DNA of 64,000 nt from Streptomyces orinoci (lineage in GTDB: Bacteria; Actinomycetota; Actinomycetes; Streptomycetales; Streptomycetaceae), in contig NZ_PHNC01000006.1 of the NCBI RefSeq assembly GCF_003121295.1, positions 124,001 through 188,000 on the forward strand, written 5' to 3'. The translations under genes were made by a program, and so were the position numbers. The notes beneath the pieces were generated by a model. The model saw only the letters and a list, made by a program, of their open reading frames with translations, was not told the DNA's origin and ran no database searches. Positions 23,334 through 31,769 of this stretch are shown here, piece by piece (position 1 is the first letter of the stretch; each line of letters opens with the position of its first letter).

Positions 23334-25622
23334 ATGTCGCAACGTCTGATCCGGACACTCACCAGGTTCCGGTGGCCCCTGCTGGCCCTCTGGCTGGTGG
23401 CCCTGGTGGCCGCCGGGGTCGCCGCGCTGCCCATCGCCGACCGGCTCAGCGGCGGCGGCTGGTACGTCCCCGGCTCCGGTTCCCAGCAGGCCATCGCCGC
23501 CACCCGCGCGGGCTTCGCCGACCGGGGCGCCAGCGATCTCACCCTGGTGGTCAGGGACGAGCGCAACACCGCCACCGACCCGGACTTCGAGCAGCGGGTG
23601 CGCCGGGCCGTGGACCGGGTCACCGGCGACAAGCGGCTGCGCACGGTGGGAAGTTACGGCTGGACCACCCTCTCCCCTGCTGCCCGGGGCACTTTCCTCG
23701 GCAAGGACCGGCGCACCGCCATCACCCTGGTCGGGCTGGAACTGGACGACGGCACCGCCCGCCGTGTCCTGCCCGAGGTCCAGAAGGACACGGAGCACCG
23801 CTTCGCCCCCGAGGGGCTGCGGGTCTCGCTGGTCAGCGCCGGAACCCTGTGGGGCGAGATCAACACCCTCAGCCAGCGGGGCCTGGAGAAGGCCGAACTC
23901 ATCACCTTCCCCCTGCTGTTGGTGATCCTGCTGCTCCTCTACCGGACCGTGGCCGCGGCGGTGGTGTCCTTTGTGGTCTCCGCCACCGCCATCGTCTTCA
24001 CCCTGGGCCTGATGTCGCTGCTGGCCCGGCACTTCGAGCTGTCCCTCTTTGTGGAGAACGCCGCCACGATGATCGGCCTCGGGGTGAGCGTGGACTATTC
24101 GCTGTTCATCATCTCCCGCTATACCGATGAACTCGCCCGGGGCAGCGGCCAGGAGGCGGCGCTGGTCACCACCTTGCGCACCAGCGGGCGGACGGTGGTG
24201 TTCTCCGGGCTGATCGTGATCCTGGCGATGGCCAGCCTGTTCCTGGTGGATCTCAATGTGATCCAGTCCATCGCCCTGGGCATTGTGGTGGTGGTCGCCT
24301 TCGCCGTGCTGGCCTCGGTGGCCGTCCTCCCCCTGGTGCTGCGGCTGCTCGGTGACCGCGTGCTGTGGGGCCGGCTGCCCGGCCGGCGTGCCCCGTCCGG
24401 GGAACGGGGGCGGCGCTGGCAGCGGGTGGCCCGGCAGATCATGCGCCGGCCGGTGCTCTTTCTGCTCACCGCCGTCATCGCCATGGCGGCCCTGGCCGCG
24501 CCCTCGCTGTCGCTGCGCACCTTCACCCCGGACGCCCGGATCGTGCCCGCCTCCTCCCCGGTGCGCCAGGGATTCGACGCCATGCGCCGGGAGTTCGGCC
24601 CCGGCACCGCCTCCCCCCACCAGGTGGTCATCACCTCCCGTACCCCGCTCACCGCCGCACCCGGGGCCGCGAAGATCCCCCTGCTGCGCGACCGGCTGGC
24701 CGCGCTGCCGCATGTCACCGGCGTCAACTCGCCGCTGGAGGCGCTGCGCGGGGCGAGCCCCCGACGTCCGCTCGGCGCGCTGGAACCGGCGGTCTTCGCC
24801 CAACTGCCCGCCGATGCCCGGGCCACCGTGGACCACTTTGTCTCGGCCGACCGGCGCACCCTGGTGCTGGAGGTCATCGGCGACGACCATGCCTCCGCCG
24901 CCGTCTCGCGGGCCCTGGTCTCCTCGATGCGCTCGCTGGTGCGGGAGCTGGACGCCCCCGGTCTGCGTGCCGTGGTCGGCGGCGAGTCGGCGGAGGGCGT
25001 GGACGCCAATGCCGCCATCGAGGACGGGCTGCCCGCGGTGATCCTGGTGATGCTGGTGGTGATCTACCTTCTGCTGCTGGTCACCTTCCGCTCGGTGCTG
25101 CTGCCGGTCAAGGCGATCCTGATCAACCTGCTGTCGCTGGGCGCCACTTATGGCGTGCTGGTGCTGGTCTTCCAGCACTCGGCGCTCGCCGGCCCGCTGG
25201 GTTTCCAGGAGTTCGGCTATCTGCAGAACTTCGTACCCGTGCTGCTGCTGGCGATCCTGTTCAGCCTGAGCACCGACTACGAGGTGTTTCTGCTGCACCG
25301 GATCCGCGAGGAGTTCGACGGCGGGGCGGACAACACCTCCAGTGTGGCGCGCGGGATGGCCCGTACCGCTCCGCTGATCTCCGGTGCCGCCCTGCTGATG
25401 GTGGCGGTGTTCGGTGCCTTCGCCTTCACCGGCATCATGCCGATCCAGCAGCTGGGCCTGGGACTTGCCGTGGCCATCGCCCTGGACGCCACGGTCATCC
25501 GGCTGGTGGTGGTGCCCGCCGCCATGCAGCTGATGGGCGACTGGAACTGGTGGCTGCCGGGCCGCCCGGCCCGCCCGGCCCGCACTTCCCCCGTCGCCGG
25601 GGAACCGGCCGTCCGGCCGTAA
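23334..25622 (+). CDS. MMPL/RND-type membrane transporter
   Basis: A 762-residue integral membrane protein with two repeats. Each has one N-terminal span, an external loop of about 150 residues and five clustered spans. The first repeat has GVSVDYSLFIISR and the second FSLSTDYEVFLLHRIREEF, the paired Asp-Tyr motifs of MmpL proteins that carry the proton path. Such proteins export lipids and lipidated metabolites in actinobacteria, so the product of this operon is probably lipidic. The start at ATG 23334 follows GGAG, 29 bases after the PPTase-ACP gene. Confidence 0.9.
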   Translation: MSQRLIRTLTRFRWPLLALWLVALVAAGVAALPIADRLSGGGWYVPGSGSQQAIAATRAGFADRGASDLTLVVRDERNTATDPDFEQRVRRAVDRVTGDKRLRTVGSYGWTTLSPAARGTFLGKDRRTAITLVGLELDDGTARRVLPEVQKDTEHRFAPEGLRVSLVSAGTLWGEINTLSQRGLEKAELITFPLLLVILLLLYRTVAAAVVSFVVSATAIVFTLGLMSLLARHFELSLFVENAATMIGLGVSVDYSLFIISRYTDELARGSGQEAALVTTLRTSGRTVVFSGLIVILAMASLFLVDLNVIQSIALGIVVVVAFAVLASVAVLPLVLRLLGDRVLWGRLPGRRAPSGERGRRWQRVARQIMRRPVLFLLTAVIAMAALAAPSLSLRTFTPDARIVPASSPVRQGFDAMRREFGPGTASPHQVVITSRTPLTAAPGAAKIPLLRDRLAALPHVTGVNSPLEALRGASPRRPLGALEPAVFAQLPADARATVDHFVSADRRTLVLEVIGDDHASAAVSRALVSSMRSLVRELDAPGLRAVVGGESAEGVDANAAIEDGLPAVILVMLVVIYLLLLVTFRSVLLPVKAILINLLSLGATYGVLVLVFQHSALAGPLGFQEFGYLQNFVPVLLLAILFSLSTDYEVFLLHRIREEFDGGADNTSSVARGMARTAPLISGAALLMVAVFGAFAFTGIMPIQQLGLGLAVAIALDATVIRLVVVPAAMQLMGDWNWWLPGRPARPARTSPVAGEPAVRP

Positions 25623-25657
25623 CCACCCGACACAAGCGCGAAAGGACCACCCGACCC

Positions 25658-26266
25658 ATGGACGGCTCCGCTCTCCTGCTCCTCCTGCTGAACTTCGGCC
25701 TGATCGGCGCGCTGCCCAGGCTCTTCTTCCGGCCGGACGGCCGGTTCAACCTCAAGTGGTGGCTGACCGCGCTGCCGTTCTTCCTCTGCCCGGCACTGGT
25801 CGCCGCGGCCACCGCCCTGCACTGGCAGCCGCTGCTGCCCGATGCCTGGCGCACCGGCACCGTCCTGGCCGCGGTGGTGCTCAACGCGGCCTCGATAGCG
25901 CTGATCTCCATGACTCTGGGCACCCACCGCATTCCGCTGGCCCTGTGGCACCAGGACGACGACGCCCCCCGGCATCTGGTGACCTATGGCGCCTACCGCC
26001 GGATCCGGCACCCCTTCTACACCGCCTTCCTGCTGGCCTTCTGCTCCGGCCTGCTGGCCTGGCCGCACTGGCCCACCCTGGCCCTGGCCCTCTATGGCTT
26101 CCTGGCGCTGCGCCTTACCGCGGTACGGGAGGAACGGCGGCTGGCGGCCTCGGAGTTCGGCGCGGAGTACCGCGACTACCTCACCCACACCGGACGTTTC
26201 TTCCCCCGGCCGGGCAGGCTTCCGGCGGCCGCGCCGCTGGAGACCGTTGCGGCCGGCGAACGATAG
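25658..26266 (+). CDS. Isoprenylcysteine carboxyl methyltransferase-like membrane enzyme
   Basis: The 202-residue protein from ATG 25658 (ribosome site GAAAGGA) has four or five membrane spans and the C-terminal signature of the ICMT/PEMT fold: VTYGAYRRIRHPFYTAFLL, then EERRLAASEFGAEYRDYLTHTGRFFP. These residues bind S-adenosylmethionine at the membrane face. ICMT relatives methylate carboxylates, amines or phospholipid heads. Here a membrane-associated lipid intermediate is the likely acceptor, so it may make a methyl ester or N-methyl group. It sits between the exporter and the acyl-AMP ligase. Confidence 0.8.
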   Translation: MDGSALLLLLLNFGLIGALPRLFFRPDGRFNLKWWLTALPFFLCPALVAAATALHWQPLLPDAWRTGTVLAAVVLNAASIALISMTLGTHRIPLALWHQDDDAPRHLVTYGAYRRIRHPFYTAFLLAFCSGLLAWPHWPTLALALYGFLALRLTAVREERRLAASEFGAEYRDYLTHTGRFFPRPGRLPAAAPLETVAAGER

Positions 26267-26278
26267 GAGGGCCGCGCC

Positions 26279-27934
26279 ATGTCGCCTCTGGTCTCCTGGC
26301 TGACCGATCCCCATCCCCGGCACGGGGTGCGCTTCGCCGATGACACGGACGGCTGGGAGTTCGTCCCGTACCGCGAACTGGCCCTGTCCGCCCGCCGGAT
26401 GGCGGCACAGATGACGGCGGCCGGGGTGCGTCCGGGCTCGGTGGTCTGCCTGGTGCTGCCCAGCGGACGTCCTTTGGCGAGCGCTCTGTTCGCCGTCTGG
26501 GCGGCGGGGGCCACCGTCTCCCCGCTGCTGCCGCCGTCCTTCCAGACCGACGCGGAGTACACCGGGTATCTGGCGGCCATCCTCCGGCAGGCGGAACCCT
26601 CCCTGGTGGTCTGTGCCGAGGAGTACGCCCCACTGGCCGCCCGGGCGATGGCCGAGGCCGGACGCCGGGACGCACCCTGGACGCCCCGGGAGGGCACCGT
26701 GGCCGCCGATGTCCGCCCGGCCGCCGGGACCGCCCTGCTGCAGTTCACCTCCGGCTCCACCGGGGAGCCCCGCGGGGTGCGGGTCACCTGGGCGAACCTG
26801 GCCGCCAACCATGCGGTGCAGCGCCGGATGTCGGGCTGGCGGGACGGTGACGGGGTGGCCTCCTGGCTGCCGCTGCACCATGACATGGGCCTGATCGGCT
26901 GTTTTCTCTTCCCGGTGGCCGCCCAGAGCCCGCTGTGGCTGATGCGGCCCGAGCAGTTCATCCGCGATCCGGCCCGCTGGCTGGCCTGCTTCGCCCCGGG
27001 CCGGGCGGCGCACTCGGCGGCACCCTCCTTCGCCTTCGCCTATGCGGCCCGCCGGGTGCGCCCGGGGCGGCTGGCGGAGCTGGACCTGTCCGGCTGGCGC
27101 ACGGTGATCACCGGCGCCGAGGTGATCGACCCGGCCGCGCTGGACGCCTTCGCCCGCTTCGCGGCCCCGGCCGGCTTTTCCCCCGACGCCTATCTGCCCT
27201 CCTATGGACTGGCCGAGAACACCCTGGCGGTCACCGGCGCCGACGGACCGGTGCTGCTGGTGCGCCCGGACTGGGCCGCGCTGCGGATGGGCGAGGCGGT
27301 GACCATCACCGAGGAGGCCAAGCTGGGCGACCGGCCCATTGAGCCGGGCTCGGGCTGGCTGGTGGGCCATGGCGCCCCGCACTCGGGGGACGGCATCGGC
27401 GTCCGCGTCCTGGACGAGGAGGGGCGCCCGCTGCCCGATGGCCACCTGGGGGAGATCGCGGTGACCGGCAGTTCGGTGGCCGACGGCTACCATGCCGGCC
27501 GCCAGGGCGGCTCCACCCGGTTTGTGGGCGGTGAACTGCGCACCGGGGACGCCGGGTTCCGCCACCATGGCGAGCTGTTCGTCCTGGGCCGGATGGGAGA
27601 CAGCCTCAAGCTGCGCGGCCGCAGTGTCTATGTGGACGACCTGGACGCCAAGGTGGCGGCGGCGGCCGGGGTGGACAAGGAACGGGTGGCGGTGGTCGCC
27701 GTCAACGACCGGGGCAGGCCCGGCCTGGCCGTCTTTGTGGAGACCGCCCCCGGCCCCTGGACCGAGGCGGTGACCGGTGCGCTCCGCAACGAGCTGGGCT
27801 CCGAGCCCTCGCTCACCCTGGTCGCCGGACGGCGCGGCCTGCTCAAACGGACCAGCAGCGGCAAGCCGCGCCGCCGCCATATGTGGCGGCTGCTGCGGGA
27901 GGGCGCCGTCAAGGGGGCGACCGTCATCGGCTGA
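26279..27934 (+). CDS. Fatty acyl-AMP ligase (FAAL-like)
   Basis: The last gene of the operon encodes a 551-residue ANL-superfamily enzyme. Motif A3 is LLQFTSGSTGEPRGVRV, followed by WLPLHHDMGLIGCFLFP, the FAAL-type A4/A5 region. SYGLAENTLAVT, ELRTGDAGFRHHGELFVLGRMGDSLKLRGRSVYVDDLD and RTSSGKPRRR (catalytic Lys) complete the set. The HHDMG and GRSVYVDDLD phrases favour fatty acyl-AMP ligases, which load carrier proteins, over acyl-CoA ligases. It probably primes the operon's free ACP or the PPTase-fused carrier with a fatty acid. ATG 26279 follows GGAGG. Confidence 0.85.
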   Translation: MSPLVSWLTDPHPRHGVRFADDTDGWEFVPYRELALSARRMAAQMTAAGVRPGSVVCLVLPSGRPLASALFAVWAAGATVSPLLPPSFQTDAEYTGYLAAILRQAEPSLVVCAEEYAPLAARAMAEAGRRDAPWTPREGTVAADVRPAAGTALLQFTSGSTGEPRGVRVTWANLAANHAVQRRMSGWRDGDGVASWLPLHHDMGLIGCFLFPVAAQSPLWLMRPEQFIRDPARWLACFAPGRAAHSAAPSFAFAYAARRVRPGRLAELDLSGWRTVITGAEVIDPAALDAFARFAAPAGFSPDAYLPSYGLAENTLAVTGADGPVLLVRPDWAALRMGEAVTITEEAKLGDRPIEPGSGWLVGHGAPHSGDGIGVRVLDEEGRPLPDGHLGEIAVTGSSVADGYHAGRQGGSTRFVGGELRTGDAGFRHHGELFVLGRMGDSLKLRGRSVYVDDLDAKVAAAAGVDKERVAVVAVNDRGRPGLAVFVETAPGPWTEAVTGALRNELGSEPSLTLVAGRRGLLKRTSSGKPRRRHMWRLLREGAVKGATVIG

Positions 27935-27965
27935 CCGCCGGTGGGGCGGGCCCGGGAAACGCCGC

Positions 27966-27996
27966 TTGCGCTTTCCGCTGCGTCAACTTCTACCGT
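27966..27996 (+). promoter_or_regulatory. MerR-type promoter with 19-bp spacer
   Basis: TTGCGC (27966-27971) and TACCGT (27991-27996) are separated by exactly 19 bases, the overlong spacer that MerR-family activators untwist. The site lies 47 bases before the start of the TipA-like MerR gene, as expected for autoregulation. The hexamers are plausible but not strong, so the call rests on spacing and location. Confidence 0.45.
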
Positions 27997-28043
27997 CTTC
28001 TCCAGGGCCGGAAGGACCGGCCCGGCGATGAGAGGGCGGAGCC

Positions 28044-28808
28044 ATGGCCTGGTCGATCGCGGAGGTGGCCCGGATGTCCGGGGTGACATCCCGGACCCTG
28101 CGGCACTACGACGAGATCGGTCTGCTGCCCCCGGCGTGGATCGGCGGCAATGGCCACCGCTACTACGAGGAGGCCCAGTTGCTGCGGCTCCAGCAGATCC
28201 TGCTGATGCGGGAGCTGGACCTGGGGCTGCGCGAGATCCGGGCGGTGCTGGACAGCCAGGTGGACCGGGTGGCGGTGCTCCGGGAGCACCGGCAACGGCT
28301 GCTGGCGGAACAGCGGCGCCTGGAGACGCTGGTACGCACCATTGGCCGCACCATCGCCGAACTGGAGGAAGACAAGGACGGACAGCACATGGTGAAGATC
28401 AACCGGCCGGAGAACCTCTTCGAGGGCTTTGAGCAGTCCCCGGAGATCGATGCCGAGGTACGGGAGCGGTGGCCGGAGCACTGGGAGCAGTCCCGGCAGG
28501 CCGCCGCGGCGATGACCGCCGAGGACATGGAGCGGTGGCAGCGCGCGGTGACCGCCCAGATGATCCGCCTGGCGGAGTTCATGGCGGCCGGCACCCCCGT
28601 CACCGACGCCGCGGTGCAGGCCGAGATGGAGGTGCACCACCAGAGCGTATGCCGGTTCTGGACCCCCAACGCGGCCGCGTACAAGGGGCTGGGCCAGACC
28701 TATGTCGATGACCCGCGGTTCCGCGAGAACTACGACAAGATCGCCGAAGGGCTGGCCGTCTACCAGCGCGACGCCATGGCCGTCTACGCCGACACCCGGC
28801 TGAGCTGA
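28044..28808 (+). CDS. TipA-like MerR family regulator
   Basis: The 254-residue protein starts at ATG 28044 behind GGCGGAG. Residues 1-70 are a MerR helix-turn-helix and wing (WSIAEVARMSGVTSRTLRHYDEIGLLPP), followed by a long coiled coil to about 115. The C-terminal TipAS domain (residues about 130-250) contains HWEQSRQAAAAMTAEDMERW, HHQSVCRFWTPNAAAYKGLGQTYVDDPRFRENYDKI and an ending AVYQRDAMAVYADTRL. TipAL in Streptomyces lividans is an autogenously activated sensor of thiopeptide antibiotics. This homologue may sense a ligand and control the operon upstream, although that operon begins 10 kb away. Confidence 0.9.
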   Translation: MAWSIAEVARMSGVTSRTLRHYDEIGLLPPAWIGGNGHRYYEEAQLLRLQQILLMRELDLGLREIRAVLDSQVDRVAVLREHRQRLLAEQRRLETLVRTIGRTIAELEEDKDGQHMVKINRPENLFEGFEQSPEIDAEVRERWPEHWEQSRQAAAAMTAEDMERWQRAVTAQMIRLAEFMAAGTPVTDAAVQAEMEVHHQSVCRFWTPNAAAYKGLGQTYVDDPRFRENYDKIAEGLAVYQRDAMAVYADTRLS

Positions 28809-28978
28809 CCGGCGGCCCGGCTCCGCCCGGGGGGCTGCAGACCCCCGGCACCGGGCAAGTCACCACGCCCCTCGCACACTTGGCACCGGCATCGCCGGAT
28901 GCCTGCCGACCCGGACGGGCGCCGTTGATTCCCGGGCGATAGGCTCGGTCCGCTTGTCGCCGTCCGCGGGAGAACCAT

Positions 28979-29875
28979 ATGCGCAACTGGGACCGGACCC
29001 TCACCCTCGCGGGCATCGACCACCCGCGGCTGCGGGCGGACTACACCCGCCAGCGGCAGCAGGTCGCCGCCTACCGGCGGCACGCCTATGCCGCGGTGCG
29101 GCTGCTGCTGCCCGAGGCCCTGGCGCCGCACATCATCGCCGCCACCGCCTTTATGCACCGCACCGACACCCTGCTGGACGGCGCCGACGACGGTACGGCC
29201 TGGGCGAGTTGGGAGAAAGAGGTCCATTCCGCCCTGGCCACCGGGGAGAGCACCGACCCGGAGCTCCGGCCGCTGCTGCACACCCTGGCCGCCCGCCCCG
29301 CCCTGCGCCGCCCGGTCGAGGAGTTCCTCGCCGGGGCCCTGCTGGACCGGGAGTTCACCGGGTTCCCCGATGAGGCGGACTACCAGCGCTATGTGGACGC
29401 CTATTCACTGCCCGCCTTTATGCTCATCGCCACTCTGCTGCTGGCACCGGACGCCGACCCGTCGGCCGCCCGCCGGCTGTGCCGGGCCTATATCGACGGC
29501 AGCCAGCGCCTGGACTTCGTCAACGACCTGGCCGAGGACCTGGGTTCCGGCCGGCTGACCCTGCCGGTGAGCACGCTGGCGCGGCACGGCGTCAGCCGGG
29601 AGGACCTGGAGTGCGGCCGGGACACGGCGGGCGTACGGTCCCTGCTGCGCACCCTGCTGGAGCGGGCCCGCGAGGATCTGCTGGCCGCCCGTCCCCTGGT
29701 CCGCCTGACACCGCCGGCCAACCGCTCCTTCGTCCGCGCCATGCTCGAACTGGAGATGCGCACCGCCGAGGCGGCCCTGGCCAAGGGCGCCGCCCTGCCG
29801 GCCGGTCCGGCCCGGCCGCCGGCGCTCACCACCCTGCGGGTGCTGTGCCGGGAGTACGCCCGGCGCGGCCGCTAG
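28979..29875 (+). CDS. Squalene/phytoene synthase family protein
   Basis: A 298-residue all-helical protein with the two aspartate-rich motifs of trans-head-to-head prenyl synthases, in modified form: DTLLDGADD (first) and RLDFVNDLAEDLGSGRLTLP (second). LREY-like DADPSAARRLCRAYIDGSQ precedes the second motif. Members condense two prenyl diphosphates with magnesium, or are pathway variants in hopanoid and carotenoid clusters. No other carotenoid or hopanoid gene is next to it, so its product is not assigned. The ATG 28979 has the purine-rich GGGAGAA upstream. Its stop overlaps the convergent ammonia-lyase gene. Confidence 0.8.
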   Translation: MRNWDRTLTLAGIDHPRLRADYTRQRQQVAAYRRHAYAAVRLLLPEALAPHIIAATAFMHRTDTLLDGADDGTAWASWEKEVHSALATGESTDPELRPLLHTLAARPALRRPVEEFLAGALLDREFTGFPDEADYQRYVDAYSLPAFMLIATLLLAPDADPSAARRLCRAYIDGSQRLDFVNDLAEDLGSGRLTLPVSTLARHGVSREDLECGRDTAGVRSLLRTLLERAREDLLAARPLVRLTPPANRSFVRAMLELEMRTAEAALAKGAALPAGPARPPALTTLRVLCREYARRGR

Positions 29876-30840
29876 GCGCCGCCGCTCACCAGGGCGGCGA
29901 ACCGGGCCGGGTCGATATTGCCGCCGCTGACGATGACCCCCACCCGCCGGCTGCGCAGTTGCTCCGCCATCTCGCGCAGCGCGGCCAGGCCCAGGCAGCC
30001 GGTGGGCTCCACCACGATCTTCATCAGGGTGAAGAACATCCGCATGGCCTCGACCAGTTGGTCGTCACGGACGGTCCGGATCTCCGGCGCGGCCCGGCGC
30101 AGCAGGGCGAAGGGCAGGCTGCCCAGCTGCTCGGTCTGCGCCCCGTCGGCGATGGTCCGGGGCGTCTCGATACGCACGAGGCGGCCCTCGCGCAGGGAGC
30201 GCCGTCCATCGTCACCGGCCTCCGGCTCCACGCCATAGAGCGTGCAGCGCGGGGCCAGCGCCTCGGCGGCCAGCGCGGTTCCGGAGAGCAGCCCGCCGCC
30301 GCCCAAGGGCACAAAGAGGGCGTCCAGTTGGCCCGCCTCCTCGAAGAGTTCCTTGGCGGCCGTGCCCTGCCCGGCGATGATCTGGGGGTGGTCATAGGGC
30401 GGGATCAGCGTCAGCCCCCGCTCCGCGGCCAGCGCCCGGCCGATCTCCTCCCGGTCCTCGGTGTAGCGGTCATAGCCGACGACCCGCCCGCCGTATCCCT
30501 TGGTGGCGGCCACCTTGGCGGCCGGGGCGTCATGGGGCATCACAATGGTGGCCGGAATACCGAGCAGTTGGGCGGCCAGCGCGATGGCCTGCGCATGGTT
30601 GCCGGAGGAGTAGGCGACCACCCCGGCCCGGCGCTGCTCGGGGGTGAAGCGGGACAGCGCGTTATAGGCACCCCGGAACTTGAAGGCGCCCATGCGCTGG
30701 ATATTCTCGCATTTGAAGAGCACCTGGGCGCCGAGCTCGGCGTCGATCAGCCGGGAGCGCAGCACCGGGGTGCGGTGGGCGTGCGGCGCTATACGCTCGG
30801 CGGCGTCGAGGACGTCCTGGTAGGTCGGCGGGCCGGACAT
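29872..30840 (-). CDS. PLP-dependent threonine/serine ammonia-lyase
   Basis: The 322-residue fold-type II PLP enzyme shows the Schiff-base Lys in RMGAFKFRGAYNAL, SSGNHAQAIALAAQLLG, the phosphate-binding loop PLGGGGLLSGTALAAEAL and IVVEPTGCLGLAAL. It lacks an ACT regulatory domain, so it is the catabolic, unregulated type (threonine dehydratase or threo-3-hydroxyaspartate ammonia-lyase). It deaminates hydroxy amino acids to 2-oxo acids and ammonia. The start ATG 30840 follows a GGAGG ribosome site. It converges on the prenyl-synthase-like gene with overlapping stops. Confidence 0.88.
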   Translation of the reverse strand: MSGPPTYQDVLDAAERIAPHAHRTPVLRSRLIDAELGAQVLFKCENIQRMGAFKFRGAYNALSRFTPEQRRAGVVAYSSGNHAQAIALAAQLLGIPATIVMPHDAPAAKVAATKGYGGRVVGYDRYTEDREEIGRALAAERGLTLIPPYDHPQIIAGQGTAAKELFEEAGQLDALFVPLGGGGLLSGTALAAEALAPRCTLYGVEPEAGDDGRRSLREGRLVRIETPRTIADGAQTEQLGSLPFALLRRAAPEIRTVRDDQLVEAMRMFFTLMKIVVEPTGCLGLAALREMAEQLRSRRVGVIVSGGNIDPARFAALVSGGA

Positions 30841-30913
30841 CTGCTGCCTCCTTGGCGGCGACGACTGGACCGCCGGACTCTACCGCTGCCGTCCTCGGTG
30901 CCCTGCGCCGGGT

Positions 30914-31129
30914 TCAGTCCCGTTCGAACTGGGCGAGGGCCAGCCCGAGGCCGAAGAAGGTGGGTGCCCACTCACCGATGAAGATCCCCCAGCGGTCGGC
31001 GCGCTCCACGCCGGCCGACTCGGCCTTGAGCGAGGTGGCCCAGGACAGGACGGACAGGCCGATCGAGGCCATCGCGGCGGTGTAGGCGTGCTCGCTGCGC
31101 AGTCCGGCCTCATGAAGTTTCTTGATCAT
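30914..31129 (-). CDS. Small two-span membrane protein
   Basis: ATG 31129 is preceded by an excellent GGAGGAGG, so the 71-residue product is chosen over the longer open frame. It reads MIKKLHEAGLRSEHAYTAAM, then a hydrophobic ASIGLSVLSWATSL and EWAPTFFGLGLALAQFERD. Two short membrane segments are separated by a charged loop with ERADRWGIFIGE. Homologues of this small protein are common in streptomycetes; the role is unknown. Confidence 0.75.
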   Translation of the reverse strand: MIKKLHEAGLRSEHAYTAAMASIGLSVLSWATSLKAESAGVERADRWGIFIGEWAPTFFGLGLALAQFERD

Positions 31130-31216
31130 TTCCAGCCTCCTCCGAATGGGTGCTCCATCTAGCACCGTGCGGCAGCACCGCATGGGAGGCGACAGGACGC
31201 GGCCGAATGGGTGATA

Positions 31217-31249
31217 CCGCCCGGCGGCCGGCCAAGGGCCGCCGGGCGG
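31217..31249 (-). terminator. Strong hairpin after the DUF1540 gene
   Basis: CCGCCCGGCGGCC (31217-31229) pairs with GGCCGCCGGGCGG (31237-31249), a perfect 13-bp GC stem with a 7-base loop. It is 24 bases past the DUF1540 stop and upstream of the small membrane gene on the same strand, so it should end the DUF1540 transcript. Confidence 0.75.
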
Positions 31250-31272
31250 GCCCCAACGGGAGGCGGACGGCC

Positions 31273-31557
31273 CTAACGGGAGGTGTAGGTCAGGCAGTCG
31301 GCGGTCTCCCAGACCGCTCCCACCGTGATGCCCGGCGCCTGGCACTCCAGGGCCGTGTTGTAGCGGCAGCCGGACATCTTGCAGGCCCCCACCCGGCCGA
31401 CGGCCGAGGCGTCCCCGCCCTTGCCGGCGTAGGAGAAGAAGGTGTCACAGCGGGCGTGCTGGGAATCTCCGACGGTGATGGCCAGGGCGTGGCAGGTGCT
31501 TTCCTGGTTGTAGGCGCATTCATCGACCTGGCAGATGGTCACCATCGGCATATCCAC
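31273..31557 (-). CDS. Tandem DUF1540 Cys-rich protein
   Basis: The 94-residue protein has two DUF1540 repeats. The first is ICQVDECAYNQESTCHALAITVGD plus a CDTF end; the second is ACKMSGCRYNTALECQAPGITVG plus CLTY. Each has the spaced Cys residues of a probable small metal site. GTG 31557 is taken as start because AGGAGGA lies five bases before it; ATG 31551 is an alternative. DUF1540 proteins are small cytoplasmic proteins of unknown function, sometimes linked to sporulation. Confidence 0.85.
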   Translation of the reverse strand: MDMPMVTICQVDECAYNQESTCHALAITVGDSQHARCDTFFSYAGKGGDASAVGRVGACKMSGCRYNTALECQAPGITVGAVWETADCLTYTSR

Positions 31558-31769
31558 GGCATTCCTCCTGGTATGGCGCCCGTCGGCGTCCTGGTGGGCG
31601 GTTCGGCGCCGGATCCCTTCCTCGGGCGCCCGGCGGGGACACCGGTCGCCCCGCCGGTTCACCCGGCCAGGCGGCGCCCGGGGTACCGCCGTGGGGGTCA
31701 TATCCCCCCGATAGCATTTCCCGAATGGCCCATGGAGCCTTCACCGCCAGTACGCCCCCAGGAGCACGC

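Noticed and set aside
17746..27934. Reading the operon as a classical azoxy (valanimycin-like) pathway
   Set aside because: Although amine oxidation is plausible, no amine-forming aminotransferase, seryl-tRNA-dependent transferase or hydrazine synthetase is present in the window.
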